A stretch of 64,000 bases of DNA from contig OX424576.1 in the NCBI GenBank assembly GCA_949152435.1, positions 57,659,669 through 57,723,668 on the forward strand, written 5' to 3'. Under the pieces are notes generated by a model that worked only from the letters and a program-made list of their open reading frames with translations, searched no databases and was not told where the DNA came from. This document shows positions 1 through 11,123 of this stretch, piece after piece; position 1 is the stretch's first letter, and each line of letters opens with the position of its first letter. This DNA is from Gastracanthus pulcherrimus (lineage: Eukaryota; Arthropoda; Insecta; Hymenoptera; Pteromalidae). A program made the position numbers and the translations under genes.

Positions 1-593
1 GGTCAGCCACGGTACAATTCCGGCCACTATTAGAAAGTTACTTTTATAGGTGAAAAATTTATTTAAATCAGTTATATGAACGTTCATATGATCAGTCGCG
101 TTATTATTCGCACTTACATAGTGAAATATATAACACATAACCACTGTTCAATCAAAAACACTTAAGCAAAGTTGATCTACCTGAGAGCACAGCGCAACGT
201 TTTCTTAGCCTCACTTTCGGGAGCGTCATATAATTAACATTGTGACCGGTATTACCCCAATTCTGCTTAGTAATTTAAATTCAAATCACAAGAAAGCAAT
301 AGGTTTATACTCTTTTTTCTTCACTACTTTGTATTCTTACATTGTTCAAATGAATAAAGTTGAAAAAAATAACTGCATAAAGTACCAAATAATATGCATA
401 AAAGCTTATTTTATAGATCAGATTTCTGATAAGAAATGTAGATCTAAACTTTGATTGTGTATAATTACTTAATAACATTAATAACTTAATTACTGAATAG
501 AAGGCTATTCGAATTATTACCTAAAAGTATTTAGATTATTGAATATAAAGGTGACTGGAATTAGCCAGTGACCGGCATTACCCCGTTCTCCCC
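1..593. mobile_element. Right part of a TA-flanked non-autonomous DNA transposon (copy A)
   Basis: This stretch matches the right three quarters of the 800-bp element at 48877-49676, with the same opening (GGTCAGCC...) and the same right end (CCGGCATTACCCCGTTCTCCCC). The end is followed by TA at 594-595, the expected target duplication. The left end lies outside the window. There is no transposase; the 70-codon frame at 242-454 is low complexity and probably meaningless. The TA duplication and inverted ends suggest Tc1/mariner-type mobilisation, which is an inference. Confidence 0.8.
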
Positions 594-595
594 TA

Positions 596-1487
596 GATGA
601 TTAAGAATTCAGTGAATCTACGTAATAACATCTGATTACATATAATTTAAATATTTATATAGTTTTAATAAATTCCGTAGAGAAAAATTGTCGTAATAAG
701 GAAGGATTATTACCTATCGTTATGTAATTTTAGTAAAAATTTTGTCTTTTAACAAACCATCAATGATAAAAATGTACACCTCTTTTGAGCTATTAATTAG
801 AAAAAGATATAGCAATTTAAAATTAATTAATTACAACAAAGAATTTCATATTAGAACAATTAATTTAGTTTCAGGAAGCTAAGTGCCAATAAATTGGCAG
901 CGGCTTTTTATTATATTTTAATTGGACAAACAAAATGATTAGTTAAGCGATGATAGCAGATTATTTAATTTCGCTAAATTTCTATTATACTATATCTTTA
1001 ATTGGTCAAAGTATATTGGACATACCTGATTGCTCTGGATCCGATTCCTCGGCTGCTGCAAGCTTAGCGTAGTCTAAAAAATTGGCAAATAAAACAATAA
1101 AAGCATGCGTAATACGTATAACCAAAACTATCATTGTGGCCATATAATAATGTCAATTTTTAAATATTGTTATATGAATGCATGTGCGAATGTGTTTTCC
1201 TAACTGTGGATCAGTCAATGACAGCTGATGTATTAATGTAATTATTCAGAATAATAAAGAACATTTATGAACAATAAATATTTCTATTTTCATTTTGCTC
1301 TAAATGTTAAATGATGATCAACCTAACATTGATATGTTAAAATTATGTTTTCAGTCACCATTTTATTCAAGGGAGATCTCTACAATTTTTCTTAAAATTG
1401 CCCCTTATTTTAAAATTTTTAAAATTTTTCACATATGGTTATATAACCAAAAATGAAAGTATTTTGAAAAATGTATGCCTATTTACC

Positions 1488-1488
<1 letters not shown>
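596..1488. other. AT-rich non-coding stretch
   Basis: I see no gene, RNA or clear repeat here. It is AT-rich with scattered stop codons in all frames. Confidence 0.6.

Positions 1489-1553
<65 letters not shown>
1489..1553. repeat. (TA)n microsatellite
   Basis: An uninterrupted TA dinucleotide run of about 65 bp. It encodes only artefactual Tyr-Ile repeats. Confidence 0.97.
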
Positions 1554-1556
<3 letters not shown>

Positions 1557-1912
1557 GAAAATTTGCTAAAAAATCCTTTGTTGCTATTTTTTAAAGAGAT
1601 TTAATTTTGTGGAATAAATGCAGGTTAAAATTTGTTAAAAAATGTAAAAAATGGCTACATACATATATATATGGTTCTATCGGAAATCGAGATCAAAAAA
1701 ATTATTTTTTATTTCTTCGGTAAAAATGTTCCTCTTGGTATGTAGAAATTTTTTCATATTTTTTGAAGCCCTTGAATGTGAATTGATTAAGGTTAAATAT
1801 GAGCATGTAGCCTTTTTTACATTTTTTAATAAATTTTAAACTCCATTTATTCAACAATATTAAACCTCTTTAAAAAATATCAACAAAGGATTTTTTAGCA
1901 ATTTTTCTGAAT
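1553..1912. repeat. Palindromic MITE-like repeat
   Basis: The left arm (1553-1662) and right arm (about 1804-1912) are near-perfect reverse complements, running from TTCAGAAAATTTGCTAAAAA to its complement. The spacer is about 140 bp. There is no coding capacity. A weaker match continues outward on both sides (GGTTATATAACC at 1438; GGTTGTATAACC near 1928), so the true element may be larger. Confidence 0.75.
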
Positions 1913-2472
1913 TAAATCATAAAAAAAGGTTGTATAACCTTTTAATGACCCTTTCAATTAATTAATTAAACTCATTTTAAAAATAAAAATCCTGACAAAA
2001 GTGGGTTTGATCACTTGAACCATTACACCAAAATTCATGAAGATAGCTTTTCTCAAAACAAAAGTGACTGCCACAGTCGCAAAATGGCAGAAGTGCAATA
2101 TTTATATAAAAAAAAAATCAAAATAACATCAAATATTGTTAAAAAAATTATTAAAATGCCCATTTTAGCAATAAAGTCATATTTAGTTTCAAATAACTTT
2201 AAATATAAGGTCTTAAATTTTTTAAAAAAATTCACAACTATTGTACATGATAAAAGGAACATTTTTGCCGAAAAAAATATATTGATATACAACGAAACGT
2301 TCATGATTTTTTAGTAAAAATGAAGTAGATTGTCAACGTTCCTGGTGCATACAGAATTTTGTATACAGTCTAGAAAAATTCCTACATACTTTTTATATCA
2401 TTTTGAAAATATTTTTGCATTATCATACAAATTGAATATAAGTAACCATAATTAAAAATGAGATTATTTTAT
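1913..2472. other. AT-rich non-coding stretch
   Basis: Reading frames exist on both strands around 2015-2314, but they are Lys/Asn/Phe/Ile-rich products of AT bias and overlap each other. I see no supported feature. Confidence 0.6.
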
Positions 2473-2476
2473 TTAA

Positions 2477-2668
2477 GGTGATAAACCCTCTAAATACGGG
2501 GAACCACTTTTTTCATTCAATATTTAATTTTGAGAAAATATCTCTCAGGAAAGTTGTTGTTTTTGAGTAGGACAATAATGTTTCATAGAGATTTTTACTC
2601 AAAATTGAAAATAAAATAATAAAAGTGGTTCCTCATATTTGGCGGTGACTGTTGGCTTTAGCATCACC
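2477..2668. mobile_element. TTAA-type MITE (GGTGATGC family), older copy
   Basis: It begins GGTGATAAACCC after TTAA (2473-2476) and ends GGCTTTAGCATCACC. Its body (ACGGGGAACCACTTTTTTCATTCAA... and the inverted copy) matches the 197-bp element at 55113-55309. The right-hand TTAA has decayed to TCGT, and the left end has lost the GC of GATGC, so this copy is older than the other. Confidence 0.8.
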
Positions 2669-3202
2669 TCGTGTTTTTGCGTAATTTACAGTAGCCTCTT
2701 TTTTATAAACAATTATGTTTTATTTGATCTAGATGAACACACAGCACCTTTGCGATGCACAAATTTCTTTATAATGCTAAAAGGAATATGTCCGATTAAT
2801 TTCAAAAAGTTTCGACAAAAGCTAATGCACCTGGAATGTTTTGAATGATAGGGATCCCCTTTAAACACACCAATATAGCTCAGATTATTGAAATCGTTCA
2901 ATAACTTGTTATTATAATTAACCGCGTTAATAATTTTGTTTCATTGTATGCGAGTTCCAATCTATAAATTGCCGTTCGTAATTAGACCGATTAAATTTTG
3001 TTACCCGCAAAGTCAAATTTAGTGAAAGCGTGAATATACATAATAGAAAGTTTAAAAAAAAAGAAATTTTGTCATCAATTGTAAATTATCTTTACATATA
3101 TTACTTAATGTTTAGTATTTTTGTAGATTTTTAAAACATTATAATATCAAAATAATCAAAAGTCAAAATGGAAGCTATTAGTAATTACTGTTGTTGCAAT
3201 GA
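2669..3202. other. AT-rich non-coding stretch
   Basis: No supported feature. The overlapping short frames at 2639-2901 on both strands have no recognisable domain. Confidence 0.55.
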
Positions 3203-3205
3203 TTA

Positions 3206-5523
3206 CACAGCCCCACAAAAAAAAAATTGTAAGTCCCAAAAACTTGACCACGGTACTTATATGTTTTTGGGATCGCTGAATCCGAATCCAGGGTTAGTTT
3301 AACCCCATCAGATCTTTCTCAAGGTCAGTTGAAGGTCAAATTATCGAAATACATGAAAAATACACTAAAACCATGATATCTTGGGGTTTTTGGGCTCGCA
3401 GAATCCAAATCCGGGGTCAGTTTAACCCCATCAGAACTTTCTCAAGGTCAGTTGAAGGTCAAATTATCGAAATACATGAAAAATACACTAAAACCATGGT
3501 ATCTTGGGGTTTTTGGGGTCGCTGAATCCGAATCCGGGGTCAGATTAAACAATCAGATCTTTCTCAAGGTCAGTTGAAGGTCAAATTATCGAAATACATG
3601 AAAAATACACTAAAAAAATGGTATCTTGGGTTTTTTTGGGGCGCTGTATCTGAATCCGGGCTTATTACAACCCTATCAGGTCATGGTCAAGGTCAGTTGA
3701 AGGTCAAATCAGAAAGATTCATAAAAAGTAGAGTCAAACCATGACATTTAGGGGTTTTTGGGGTCGCTGAATCCGAATCCAGGGTCAGTATAGTCCCATA
3801 AACAGTTATAAACTGAAACAATGCAAAAGGTAATGTAAACCATAAAGCAAAGAACAATGTATATGCAAGTACAATCGTATCCTTTAAAACTGTATCATAG
3901 TTTGCTGCTCCTTCATTTACTTTAAATTTGTTAGAAGTATATGCAATTCAATAAAATACCCGTAAAAATATTAAGCCCATTACTCTTTTTTATGGTAACG
4001 AACTATTTTATTGTCAAATGATCTACGAAGTGGATTACGCTTCCGCTTCTCCGATGTTGATGGTAGATCTCTTTTTAACGACCAACAGTAATCTGCTAAC
4101 ATATTTACGTCCCATCTTCCTTGGTACCTGCGCTCCATTTCCTTGATATCTTGGTGAAATCTCTCTCCCTGCTCTTCGCTGTAATCACCTAGGTTTTCTG
4201 GAAATTCATCAACATGCGAATATAAAAAGTGTAATTTTAGATTCATTAGGCAGCCTTGATTTTTGTAACTATTTACTAAATTTAAAACTATTTGTTGGTA
4301 ATTTGGGCTCTTATGATTTCCAAGAAAGTTTTTAATTACGTCCTTGAAACATAACCATGCTTCTCTCTCTGTATGATTCATTTTCGTAACAAAAATTTCA
4401 TCATTTATCATCTTACGAATCTGAGGGCCATCGAAAATTCCTTCATTTACTTTAGCATCACTTAATTTGGGAAACTGATTTCGCAGATACTTAAAGCAGC
4501 TACCATCTTTGTCTAAAGATTTTACCCATTGTTTCATAAGTCCCAATTTAATGTGCAGAGGTGGTATAAGAATTTTTGATGGATCAACAAGTGGCTTATC
4601 TTTTATATTCTTAGAACCCGGTTCGAACTTTTGTCTACGGGGCCAGACACTCTTTATGTAATGATTCTTTCTATCCCTACTATCCCGTTCACATAAATAG
4701 CAAGGATATTTTGTGAATCCCGATTGTTGCCCCAGAAGTATTGTTATGATTTTAAGATCCCCACATATTTGCCATTTATTTGAAGGATACGATTGTACTT
4801 GCATATACATTGTTCTTTGCTTTATGGTTTACATTACCTTTTGCATTGTTTCAGTTTATAACTAATTTTTTCACTCTCTTTACGTCCATGACCTTGAACT
4901 AACCTTGAACTGACCATAAATATAACCTTATGGGACTATACTGACCCTGGATTCGGATTCAGCGACCCCAAAAACCCCTAAATGTCATGGTTTGACTCTA
5001 CTTTTTATGAATCTTTCTGATTTGACCTTCAACTGACCTTGACTATGACCTGATAGGATTGTAATAAGCCCGGATTCAGATACAGCGCCCCAAAAAAACC
5101 CAAGATACCATGGTTTTAGTGTATTTTTCATGTATTTCGATAATTTGACCTTCAACTGACCTTGAGAAAGTTCTGATTGTTTAATCTAACCCCGGATTCG
5201 GATTCAGCGACCCCAAAAACCCCAAGATACCATGGTTTTAGTGTATTTTTCATGTATTTCGATAATTTGACCTTCAACTGACCTTGAGAAAGTTCTGATG
5301 GGGTTAAACTGACCCCGGATTCGGGTTCAGCGACCCCAAAAACTCCAAGATACCATGGTTTTAGTGTATTTTTCATGTATTTCGATAATTTGACCTTCAA
5401 CTGACCTTGAGAAAGATCTGATGTGGTTAAACTAACCCTGGATTCGGATTCAGCGATCCCAAAAACATATAAGTACCGTGGTCAAGTTTTTGGGACTTAC
5501 AATTTTTTTTTTGTCGGGCTGTG
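3206..5523. mobile_element. 2.3-kb transposon with long inverted repeats made of 123-bp tandem units
   Basis: The ends are CACAGCCCCACAAAAAAAAA and its complement (...GGGCTGTG), flanked on both sides by TTA (3203-3205; 5524-5526), a likely 3-bp target duplication. The left arm (about 3206-3882) and right arm (about 4785-5523) are inverted copies. Each arm is itself built of about five tandem units of roughly 123 bp (for example, TTGAGAAAG recurs at 5162, 5284 and 5407). The arms enclose one gene on the minus strand. The superfamily is not assigned. The structure suggests a DNA transposon or a derivative that trapped the 3' part of a longer gene. Confidence 0.8.
3980..4810 (-). CDS. Uncharacterised transposon-borne protein, probably 5'-truncated
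   Basis: The frame has 276 codons and is uninterrupted. I recognise the type from many uncharacterised arthropod and cnidarian proteins: a CGDLK segment near residue 17, a C-x2-C pair in YPCYLCERDSRD (about residues 37-48), PPLHIKLGLMK (about 103), and a C-terminal block with GERFHQDIKEMERRYQG and MLADYCW. No enzymatic function is known to me. The basic tail (residues 250-276) could bind nucleic acid. The start codon and first ten codons lie inside the right inverted-repeat arm, so this reading frame begins at a junction and the family's N-terminal half is missing. It is either the cargo of the surrounding element or a fragment of its own transposase. Confidence 0.7.
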   Translation of the reverse strand: MYMQVQSYPSNKWQICGDLKIITILLGQQSGFTKYPCYLCERDSRDRKNHYIKSVWPRRQKFEPGSKNIKDKPLVDPSKILIPPLHIKLGLMKQWVKSLDKDGSCFKYLRNQFPKLSDAKVNEGIFDGPQIRKMINDEIFVTKMNHTEREAWLCFKDVIKNFLGNHKSPNYQQIVLNLVNSYKNQGCLMNLKLHFLYSHVDEFPENLGDYSEEQGERFHQDIKEMERRYQGRWDVNMLADYCWSLKRDLPSTSEKRKRNPLRRSFDNKIVRYHKKE

Positions 5524-5526
5524 TTA

Positions 5527-6127
5527 TTTATAGGTAAACCGTTCGTATAAACTACTCAAGACGGAGTGTTGTGAAAAATGAATGTAAATACGCGAAGTAC
5601 ATAACAATTCGGATGTTGCATGAAAAATAATTTTCGAAACTATTAGGTCTGTCTGGAAGAATGTATTTTTTTTTACAATCGATGATTATTCACCAACATA
5701 CTGCAGGTTGAAAAGTCATGTGACATCATGATAGTATAATATATTATATTCCCACCTCAACGAAAATGGCCACTTTTTTCCCTGAAAAGCGAAACCAAAG
5801 TAACACTTTTTCTCCGCAAAAAGGATTAGGGGGAAAAATTTACTTTTTTCCCGCAAACCACTTTTTTCCTGCCAATGTTGGAAAAAAGTGACTTCACTAG
5901 AAACTAGTCCAAATTCCTTTATTTCATCAAGTTCTATCAATAACCCTGATTTTCGATTGTCTTTTAACAATATTATTAGAATATTCAATATTTAATACGA
6001 AAAACTATTACTTAGAGAGTAGAGCAGCGCCGTCCACACCGCGCACCGACCACGTTTTCAAACATTCTACGTCAGTCCATTAGTCCCGCTATTAACATAT
6101 ACAAGTCTAGTAGCAATTAGCTTGTAT

Positions 6128-6131
<4 letters not shown>
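5527..6131. other. Non-coding stretch with short direct repeats
   Basis: Around 5765-5885 a short phrase like CACTTTTTTCC recurs several times. Otherwise I see nothing supported. Confidence 0.5.

Positions 6132-6194
<63 letters not shown>
6132..6194. repeat. (TA)n microsatellite
   Basis: A pure TA run of about 63 bp immediately precedes the GACTGACTGACT repeat. Confidence 0.97.
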
Positions 6195-6198
<4 letters not shown>

Positions 6199-6480
6199 GA
6201 CATGTCCTGACTGACTGACTGGCTGACAAACTGACTCATGAATTCCCAGTCAAAAGTCTTTAACATATAGCGATTTGAAATTTGGACGGTATATTGTTTT
6301 TATGTTGTTTTTAAGTTATTCTAATCCTAAGAGGGTAAATTTTACAAATTTCAATTTTTTAGGGGGATAAAAGCGGTAAAATGTGTTTTTCACGAAATTA
6401 TTCTAAATCTCCAAGGCCCGATGTGATATTGGCTTTCTTATCGTTTTAAAGGTGTTCGGATTATTAGTACTTCTAAAGTG
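6195..6480. repeat. Dispersed repeat with GACTGACTGACT head, copy 1
   Basis: It contains GGACATGTCCTGACTGACTG, followed by TAGCGATTTGAAATTT and a phrase around TCTCCAAGGCCCGATGTGATA. All three recur at 7385-7610 in slightly different form. The repeat is non-coding and of unknown family. Confidence 0.65.
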
Positions 6481-7095
6481 AATTTGAATTCTCGCACCGT
6501 AATTCGCAGGCTGCAGCGACGCTATCAGCTGAACGGATGCGCGCGCCACTAGGGCCGAAGATCGCGCGCACCCTCGCGGGCCTCTCGCACGGATGAAGTA
6601 GTTTTGACAGCACGCTCGAAAGGACCGATCGAGTTTAGTGCTTGCACCAGTCATCGTTCGACGTTTTCTCTAAAACAAATTTACGTTGCGATATCGAGAC
6701 GACACGTACGTTCTTATCAGAACGGTCGTCTCGCGTTATTATAAGTCGCCAGCGAGCGTGATTATTGCGTCGGGTTGTGTATGTGTGAGAGTGTGTGTGT
6801 GTGTGCGAAGCGTGAGTTTGTTTAGTGTGATTTGGGGAGTTTGGCCACGCGCGAGCTTTCTCGACGTGCCGTCTCCCAGGGCGTTCACCAACGCGGCAGA
6901 TCCCTGTGTTCTGCTCGTGGCCCAGGTGTTGGTTCCCTCGAGACGTCGAGGCGCCCTGCGGCTTAGGAAGGTGATCCCAGTCAGCGTGCGGCCAGGGCCT
7001 TGCGTCACGCCGTCCACGTCGTTACTCGTGCTCGTGATTAAGGTAAGAGAGCTCTCAAGCGTGCGTATACAGGATCCTCGCGGCGTCTTCTAAGA
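6480..7095 (+). promoter_or_regulatory. GC- and CpG-rich island: candidate promoter/first exon, or an LTR
   Basis: This 0.6-kb block is sharply richer in G, C and CpG than its surroundings and includes a short (GT)n run at about 6779-6805. Open frames occur on both strands (6686-7093 and 6403-6654) simply because stop codons are rare in GC-rich DNA; neither has a recognisable domain. A good 5' splice site, AAG|GTAAGAGAG, lies near 7043, and an AATAAA motif lies at about 7179. These signals fit a non-coding first exon or the LTR of a retroelement. The sequence alone does not decide. Confidence 0.35.
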
Positions 7096-7099
7096 TTAA

Positions 7100-7645
7100 G
7101 CGCTTTTAACTTCTCTTTCTTCTTTTAGCCTATTAAATTATCTCTTATACCTAGGCAAGTTGTCTATTTCCCGCGAAATAAATTGTGTTTTATTTATCAA
7201 ACCTCTCCTCATTCAGCCCATTATTCTAAATTATTTATTTACTTATTTAATAAATGATTTCTAAAAAGTAATTTCTGAGATATTTTCTAATCGACCGCTA
7301 AGTGGGTAAATTTTTAAAATTCTGAATCCTAAATTGGTAAAAAATGACAAAATAAGATTTAACGGAATTGGAATTTTATTTTGAATTCTCCAAGACCTGA
7401 TGAGATATGGGCTTTATTATCGTCTAAAAGGTTTTTTAATACTAATTTTTAAAAAGTAATGTTTTGACTTTTCGCTAATCGGCTTTTTTTTATCGTCTTA
7501 AAGGTTTTTCAACCCCTATCTATATAATATATTGAAGGGCATGTCCTGACTGACTGACTGACTGACCGAATCATCAACGCGACGGGGGATGTTAGCGATT
7601 TGAAATTTTTGATGTTTATTTTTTCGAAAGTTCAGTCTTGATATG
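7100..7645. repeat. Dispersed repeat with GACTGACTGACT head, copy 2
   Basis: It shares with 6195-6480 the CTCCAAGACCTGATGAGATA phrase (about 7390), the GGCATGTCCTGACTGACTGA head (about 7538) and TAGCGATTTGAAATTT (about 7590). The parts occur in a different order, so the two blocks are overlapping pieces of one repeated unit lying around the GC-rich island. Confidence 0.6.
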
Positions 7646-7654
7646 ATACTTTGT

Positions 7655-8290
7655 AAAAACCCTTAGGAGAAAAGCCTGCAGAAAATTATGCAGAAAATAC
7701 TGCAGATAATTCTGCAGTGAAAACGGCAGAAAAGTCTACAGAAAATTGTGTAGACAACTCGGCAAAAAGCCGTGCTGAAATTTCATACACATTTTTCGCT
7801 CTTTTCTGCAGGTTTTGCTGCAGAATTTTCTGCTGAATTTAATTTCAGTTTATATACTCTTTTTTTCTGCAGGTTTCAATCTGTAGTTTTTACTGTAGAA
7901 ACTATTGCTTGATGTTCTGCACGTTTTTCTAAAATTTTTCCTATATTTTTGATCAGATAATTTACAGTTTAGTCAAATTTTCTTGCAATAGTCTCTGCAG
8001 TAATTTCTGCAGAGTAAGTAACAATTTTGTAGGTTTCTCTGCAATTTGTTAAGCAGAATAAGTGTCATTTTTATCAAATAGGAAGCAGGTTGATCAGAAA
8101 AATCAGCAAACACTGATGTAAGATTTCCTGCGTAATTTTTTCACATTTTTCTGTAGAATTCTCAGATCAGGCATATGTTTTTCTACACGTTTCTCTACAA
8201 GTCTTTCTTTAATCCTGTCTTCAGAAATGTATTCTATTTCTGTAGACAAATCTGCATGCAAAATTCTTGAGTTAAAAAAATTTGAGTTGT
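7655..8290. repeat. TGCAG-rich dispersed repeat (CCCTTA-ended family)
   Basis: It begins CCCTTAGGAGAAAAGCCTGCAG and continues with dozens of TGCAG/CTGCA words in both orientations, so a transcript would fold on itself. A related copy in inverse orientation is at 44330-45030, and a 97-bp minimal version with the same ends is at 53325-53421. Non-coding. Confidence 0.7.
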
Positions 8291-8299
8291 CATCATAGT

Positions 8300-8835
8300 C
8301 TTATTGTGGGGGAGGGGGGCGCTGTATTAGCAAATCTCCGGAACTATTAACATATAGGTTATGCTCTTTAAAGGTGGGACTATACCCAAAATCACTCAAA
8401 ACGTCGATTTCTTTTTTATTCAGTTTTATTATAGTTTATAATAAAATAAATATTTTAAATTGATAAGATAGTTTGGTAATACTGATTACATTCATATTTG
8501 AAAACTTTTGTATACTTTACTTTTTGCATAAAATTCATATTTGAAAAATACGACATTAGATTAAACTGATAATTACATTCGTAGCGGTGTGTAAACAAAA
8601 AATCAAATAGGCTGGGTACACCTTGACTTTAGCGCAACCTTATAGCGAGAAAGCTAACCACAGTGGTGAAAAAATAAAACGCTTTTATACGGGCAAATAT
8701 AGATTTTCTTTAAATAATAAATAAAATAATAACTTTCGCATGACAACGTTCGACTATGAACCTTAAGGAAAAATTGAAATATTTTGCGATTTAAATTTTA
8801 TAAAATATTTAAGTAATTGATATAAGACGGTAATT
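8300..8835. repeat. Dispersed repeat, inverse copy of segments at 42.0 and 44.0 kb
   Basis: Bases around 8320-8390 (TAGCAAATCTCCGGAACTATTAA...) are the reverse complement of about 44000-44050. Bases around 8730-8830 (TTTCGCATGACAACGTTCGA...) are the reverse complement of about 41995-42110. The stretch between (8395-8730) has no match that I can see. No gene. Confidence 0.6.
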
Positions 8836-8875
8836 TACTTCTATAAAGGTTAAGTAAAGTAAATATGACATACTA

Positions 8876-9544
8876 CCCACGTGAAAAGTCCCACATGGTA
8901 ACCACATGGAAATCATATGGATTCCACAAGATTCCCACATGGTTCCCATACGGTATCTTATGGGAACCACGTAGGAACCACGTTGGCTTTTGCAAAGATT
9001 TCCCAGTGGGATCCCAGTTGAAAACACATGGTTTCCATATATATTTTACATGGTTTCCACATGATACCCATATAGTTTACTAAAGCTAATATAATTTTTT
9101 AAATAGAATTTTTAAAAATAGGAATTGGTGTTATCATCCGCATGGTAACACCTATTAAGGCACTCATTTTATGAATTTTATAACTTTTAAGAACTTTCTG
9201 GAACTTAAAGTTTTTTTTATAAGTGCATATTTACAATATCTATAGACCCATGTGAAACTCATATGGGAACTTCGTGGAACACTCACAGGGACCACATGGT
9301 TACCACATGGTTCCCACGTAAATATCATCTAGCTTATTTGATTAAATATTTATATTTTTTAGTTGATCACGTGGGAACCATGTAAAATGCATATGAGAAC
9401 CATGTGTGTTCAACTGGGATCCCACTGGGAAATCTTTGCAAAAGCCCACGTGGTTCCTACGTGGTTCCCATAAAATACCATATGGGAATCATGTAGAATC
9501 CATATGATTTCCATGTGGTAACCATATGGGACTTTTCACGTGGG
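8876..9544. mobile_element. 669-bp palindromic MITE, TA-flanked (CCCACGTG family)
   Basis: The ends are CCCACGTGAAAAGTCCCACA and its inverse (...CTTTTCACGTGGG), each flanked by TA (8874-8875; 9545-9546). The arms of about 210 bp are near-complementary and rich in CACATGG/CCATGTG words. Frames on both strands in the arms are by-products of the repeat. No transposase is present. Confidence 0.88.
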
Positions 9545-9546
9545 TA

Positions 9547-10150
9547 ATAAAATGTAGTTAGTTATTTTATCCAATTATAACTCCATAACTCAGATATGTT
9601 ATTAATTTATAAATTACATTAGAATGTTAATTTTTTGTGATTTGGTTAATTCTCTGGACTTAATTATAAATGTTATATATAACAAATTATGACTACTGCA
9701 TTTTTTTAAACAGTAAGTTTAATGTTTAATAAAATTTAATTTGCTAAATATGAGAATATCACCGAGAAAACTGAAATATTATGCAATTTGAACTTTAAAG
9801 TTAATATTAAAAATAGTTGTAATAGTCATATTTTGTTATATGGGTGATTCTGCCATAACTGTCCTAGATGGCATCCAGAGCTGGCATACGATTGCATGAA
9901 TGAAAGAAAATATTTTGCCAGCTGTGATGTGTGTATAATGTTGTCAACTTTATTAGATACATTGCAGGAAACGATTAGTTGATTTTTTTTGGAGTAAATC
10001 AATAAAATAGAGTGAAAATGTCAGTTCCAACCGGTTAAAACCGGATGCATACGTTTTGTCCAGAGATTTGCACCAAAATGTTGATACTAGCATTAATCGC
10101 TTTGAAAAACGTGCTATATGACTTCTCAGAAGTATCTAATGACAAATTTT
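9547..10150. other. AT-rich non-coding stretch
   Basis: Nothing supported. A phrase near 9765-9800 (AAACTGAAATATTATGCAATTTGAA) resembles 8770-8800, so part of it may be the same dispersed repeat. Confidence 0.5.
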
Positions 10151-10164
10151 CAAAGCATATAAGT

Positions 10165-10345
10165 AGGTAAGCTAGGCGGGTTCGGCGTCAGGTGGGTACA
10201 ACGCCAAGGGGGGTACGGTGCCAGGCGGGTCCGACGCCAAGAGGCTGCATGTATTGGTATACCAGACCAGCTATGGGCGCCAGCCGTATAGGCCAACTGT
10301 ATAGGCCACATGTATAGACCACATGCATAGGCCAGCAAGATAGAC
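10165..10345. repeat. GC-rich minisatellites
   Basis: There are two adjoining tandem arrays. The first has units of about 17 bp of the type GGCGGGTCCGACGCCAA (10175-10242). The second has units of the type TATAGGCCACATG (10285-10345). The minus-strand frame across them is a by-product. Confidence 0.75.
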
Positions 10346-10379
10346 CAGCTTATCCCCACTCCGGACAATGGCTAGCTGT

Positions 10380-10892
10380 GAGCGTGTATCGGGTCAGATT
10401 TTTCTGACTCAATACGCACGTAGCTTTTCATGTCACGTTATCCTCACCCAGAACTACGCACTACTACAAAAGCCACTATTTTTCGAAATACTTTCTAAGA
10501 AAATTAAAATCTCTCTCTTATTTTCATGCATGGAATGAGTGTTGGTGGAATACTTTTCACTGTATTATTTCTAATGAGAAATATATTTTTTTATTACACA
10601 CCACAACTGTATTACAGTACTTCTTATGTTCACTTACATCTTCATATTTTATAATTACACGAAGAACTTTTGTTAACCCTAAATTCATACATAATAATAA
10701 TATACAAGATAAATGTAGGATTATGTTTTAATAATAATTAATATATTGCCATTACTTTTTTGTAATTAAAAGGAAAAAATGATCAATAATAATATAACTT
10801 TATCAAACATATTATTTTTTAGTTGAGTATAGTCATATACAGGTTTGGAAATATCTTTTGACCTACAATATAAGTTATTTGCAGATTTACAT
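10380..10892. other. AT-rich non-coding stretch
   Basis: No gene or clear repeat. The last 60 bases (from about 10840) grade into the tandem repeat that flanks the Maverick. Confidence 0.5.
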
Positions 10893-11123
10893 CTATAAAG
10901 CCTATTCGTATCCAAGTCTCACAGTTCAGAATTAAACTAAAAGAGCTAGAGTCCTAAAATTTGTTGTGAAAGTTTCTTGTGGTTAGTAAAGCAAGAAAAA
11001 GTTTGTTTCTAAGCCTTTGGCAGGCTCTTTCTTTGGTTTAGAGTATAGAGGCTTACAATGACATATTACCATAACTATAGTATAACAGGTTGTGTTATTC
11101 ATTGTAATAATTGTTATAAATTG
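10893..11123 (+). repeat. Tandem repeat unit, left of the Maverick
   Basis: A block from TTCGTATCCAAGTCTCACAG to TTGTTATAAATTG is repeated in the same orientation at about 31748-31970. A further partial unit follows at about 32005-32090. The unit length is therefore about 0.24 kb, and the Maverick landed inside the array. Confidence 0.75.

Noticed and set aside
5152..5400. An 82-codon frame with an internal duplication (KVKLSKYMKNTLKPWYLG)
   Set aside because: It is the translation of two adjoining 123-bp units in the transposon arm; the same units appear in several frames and both orientations.
6403..7093. Open frames of 83-135 codons on both strands in the GC-rich island
   Set aside because: Stop codons are rare in CpG-rich DNA. 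Neither strand shows a domain or a codon pattern, and they overlap each other.
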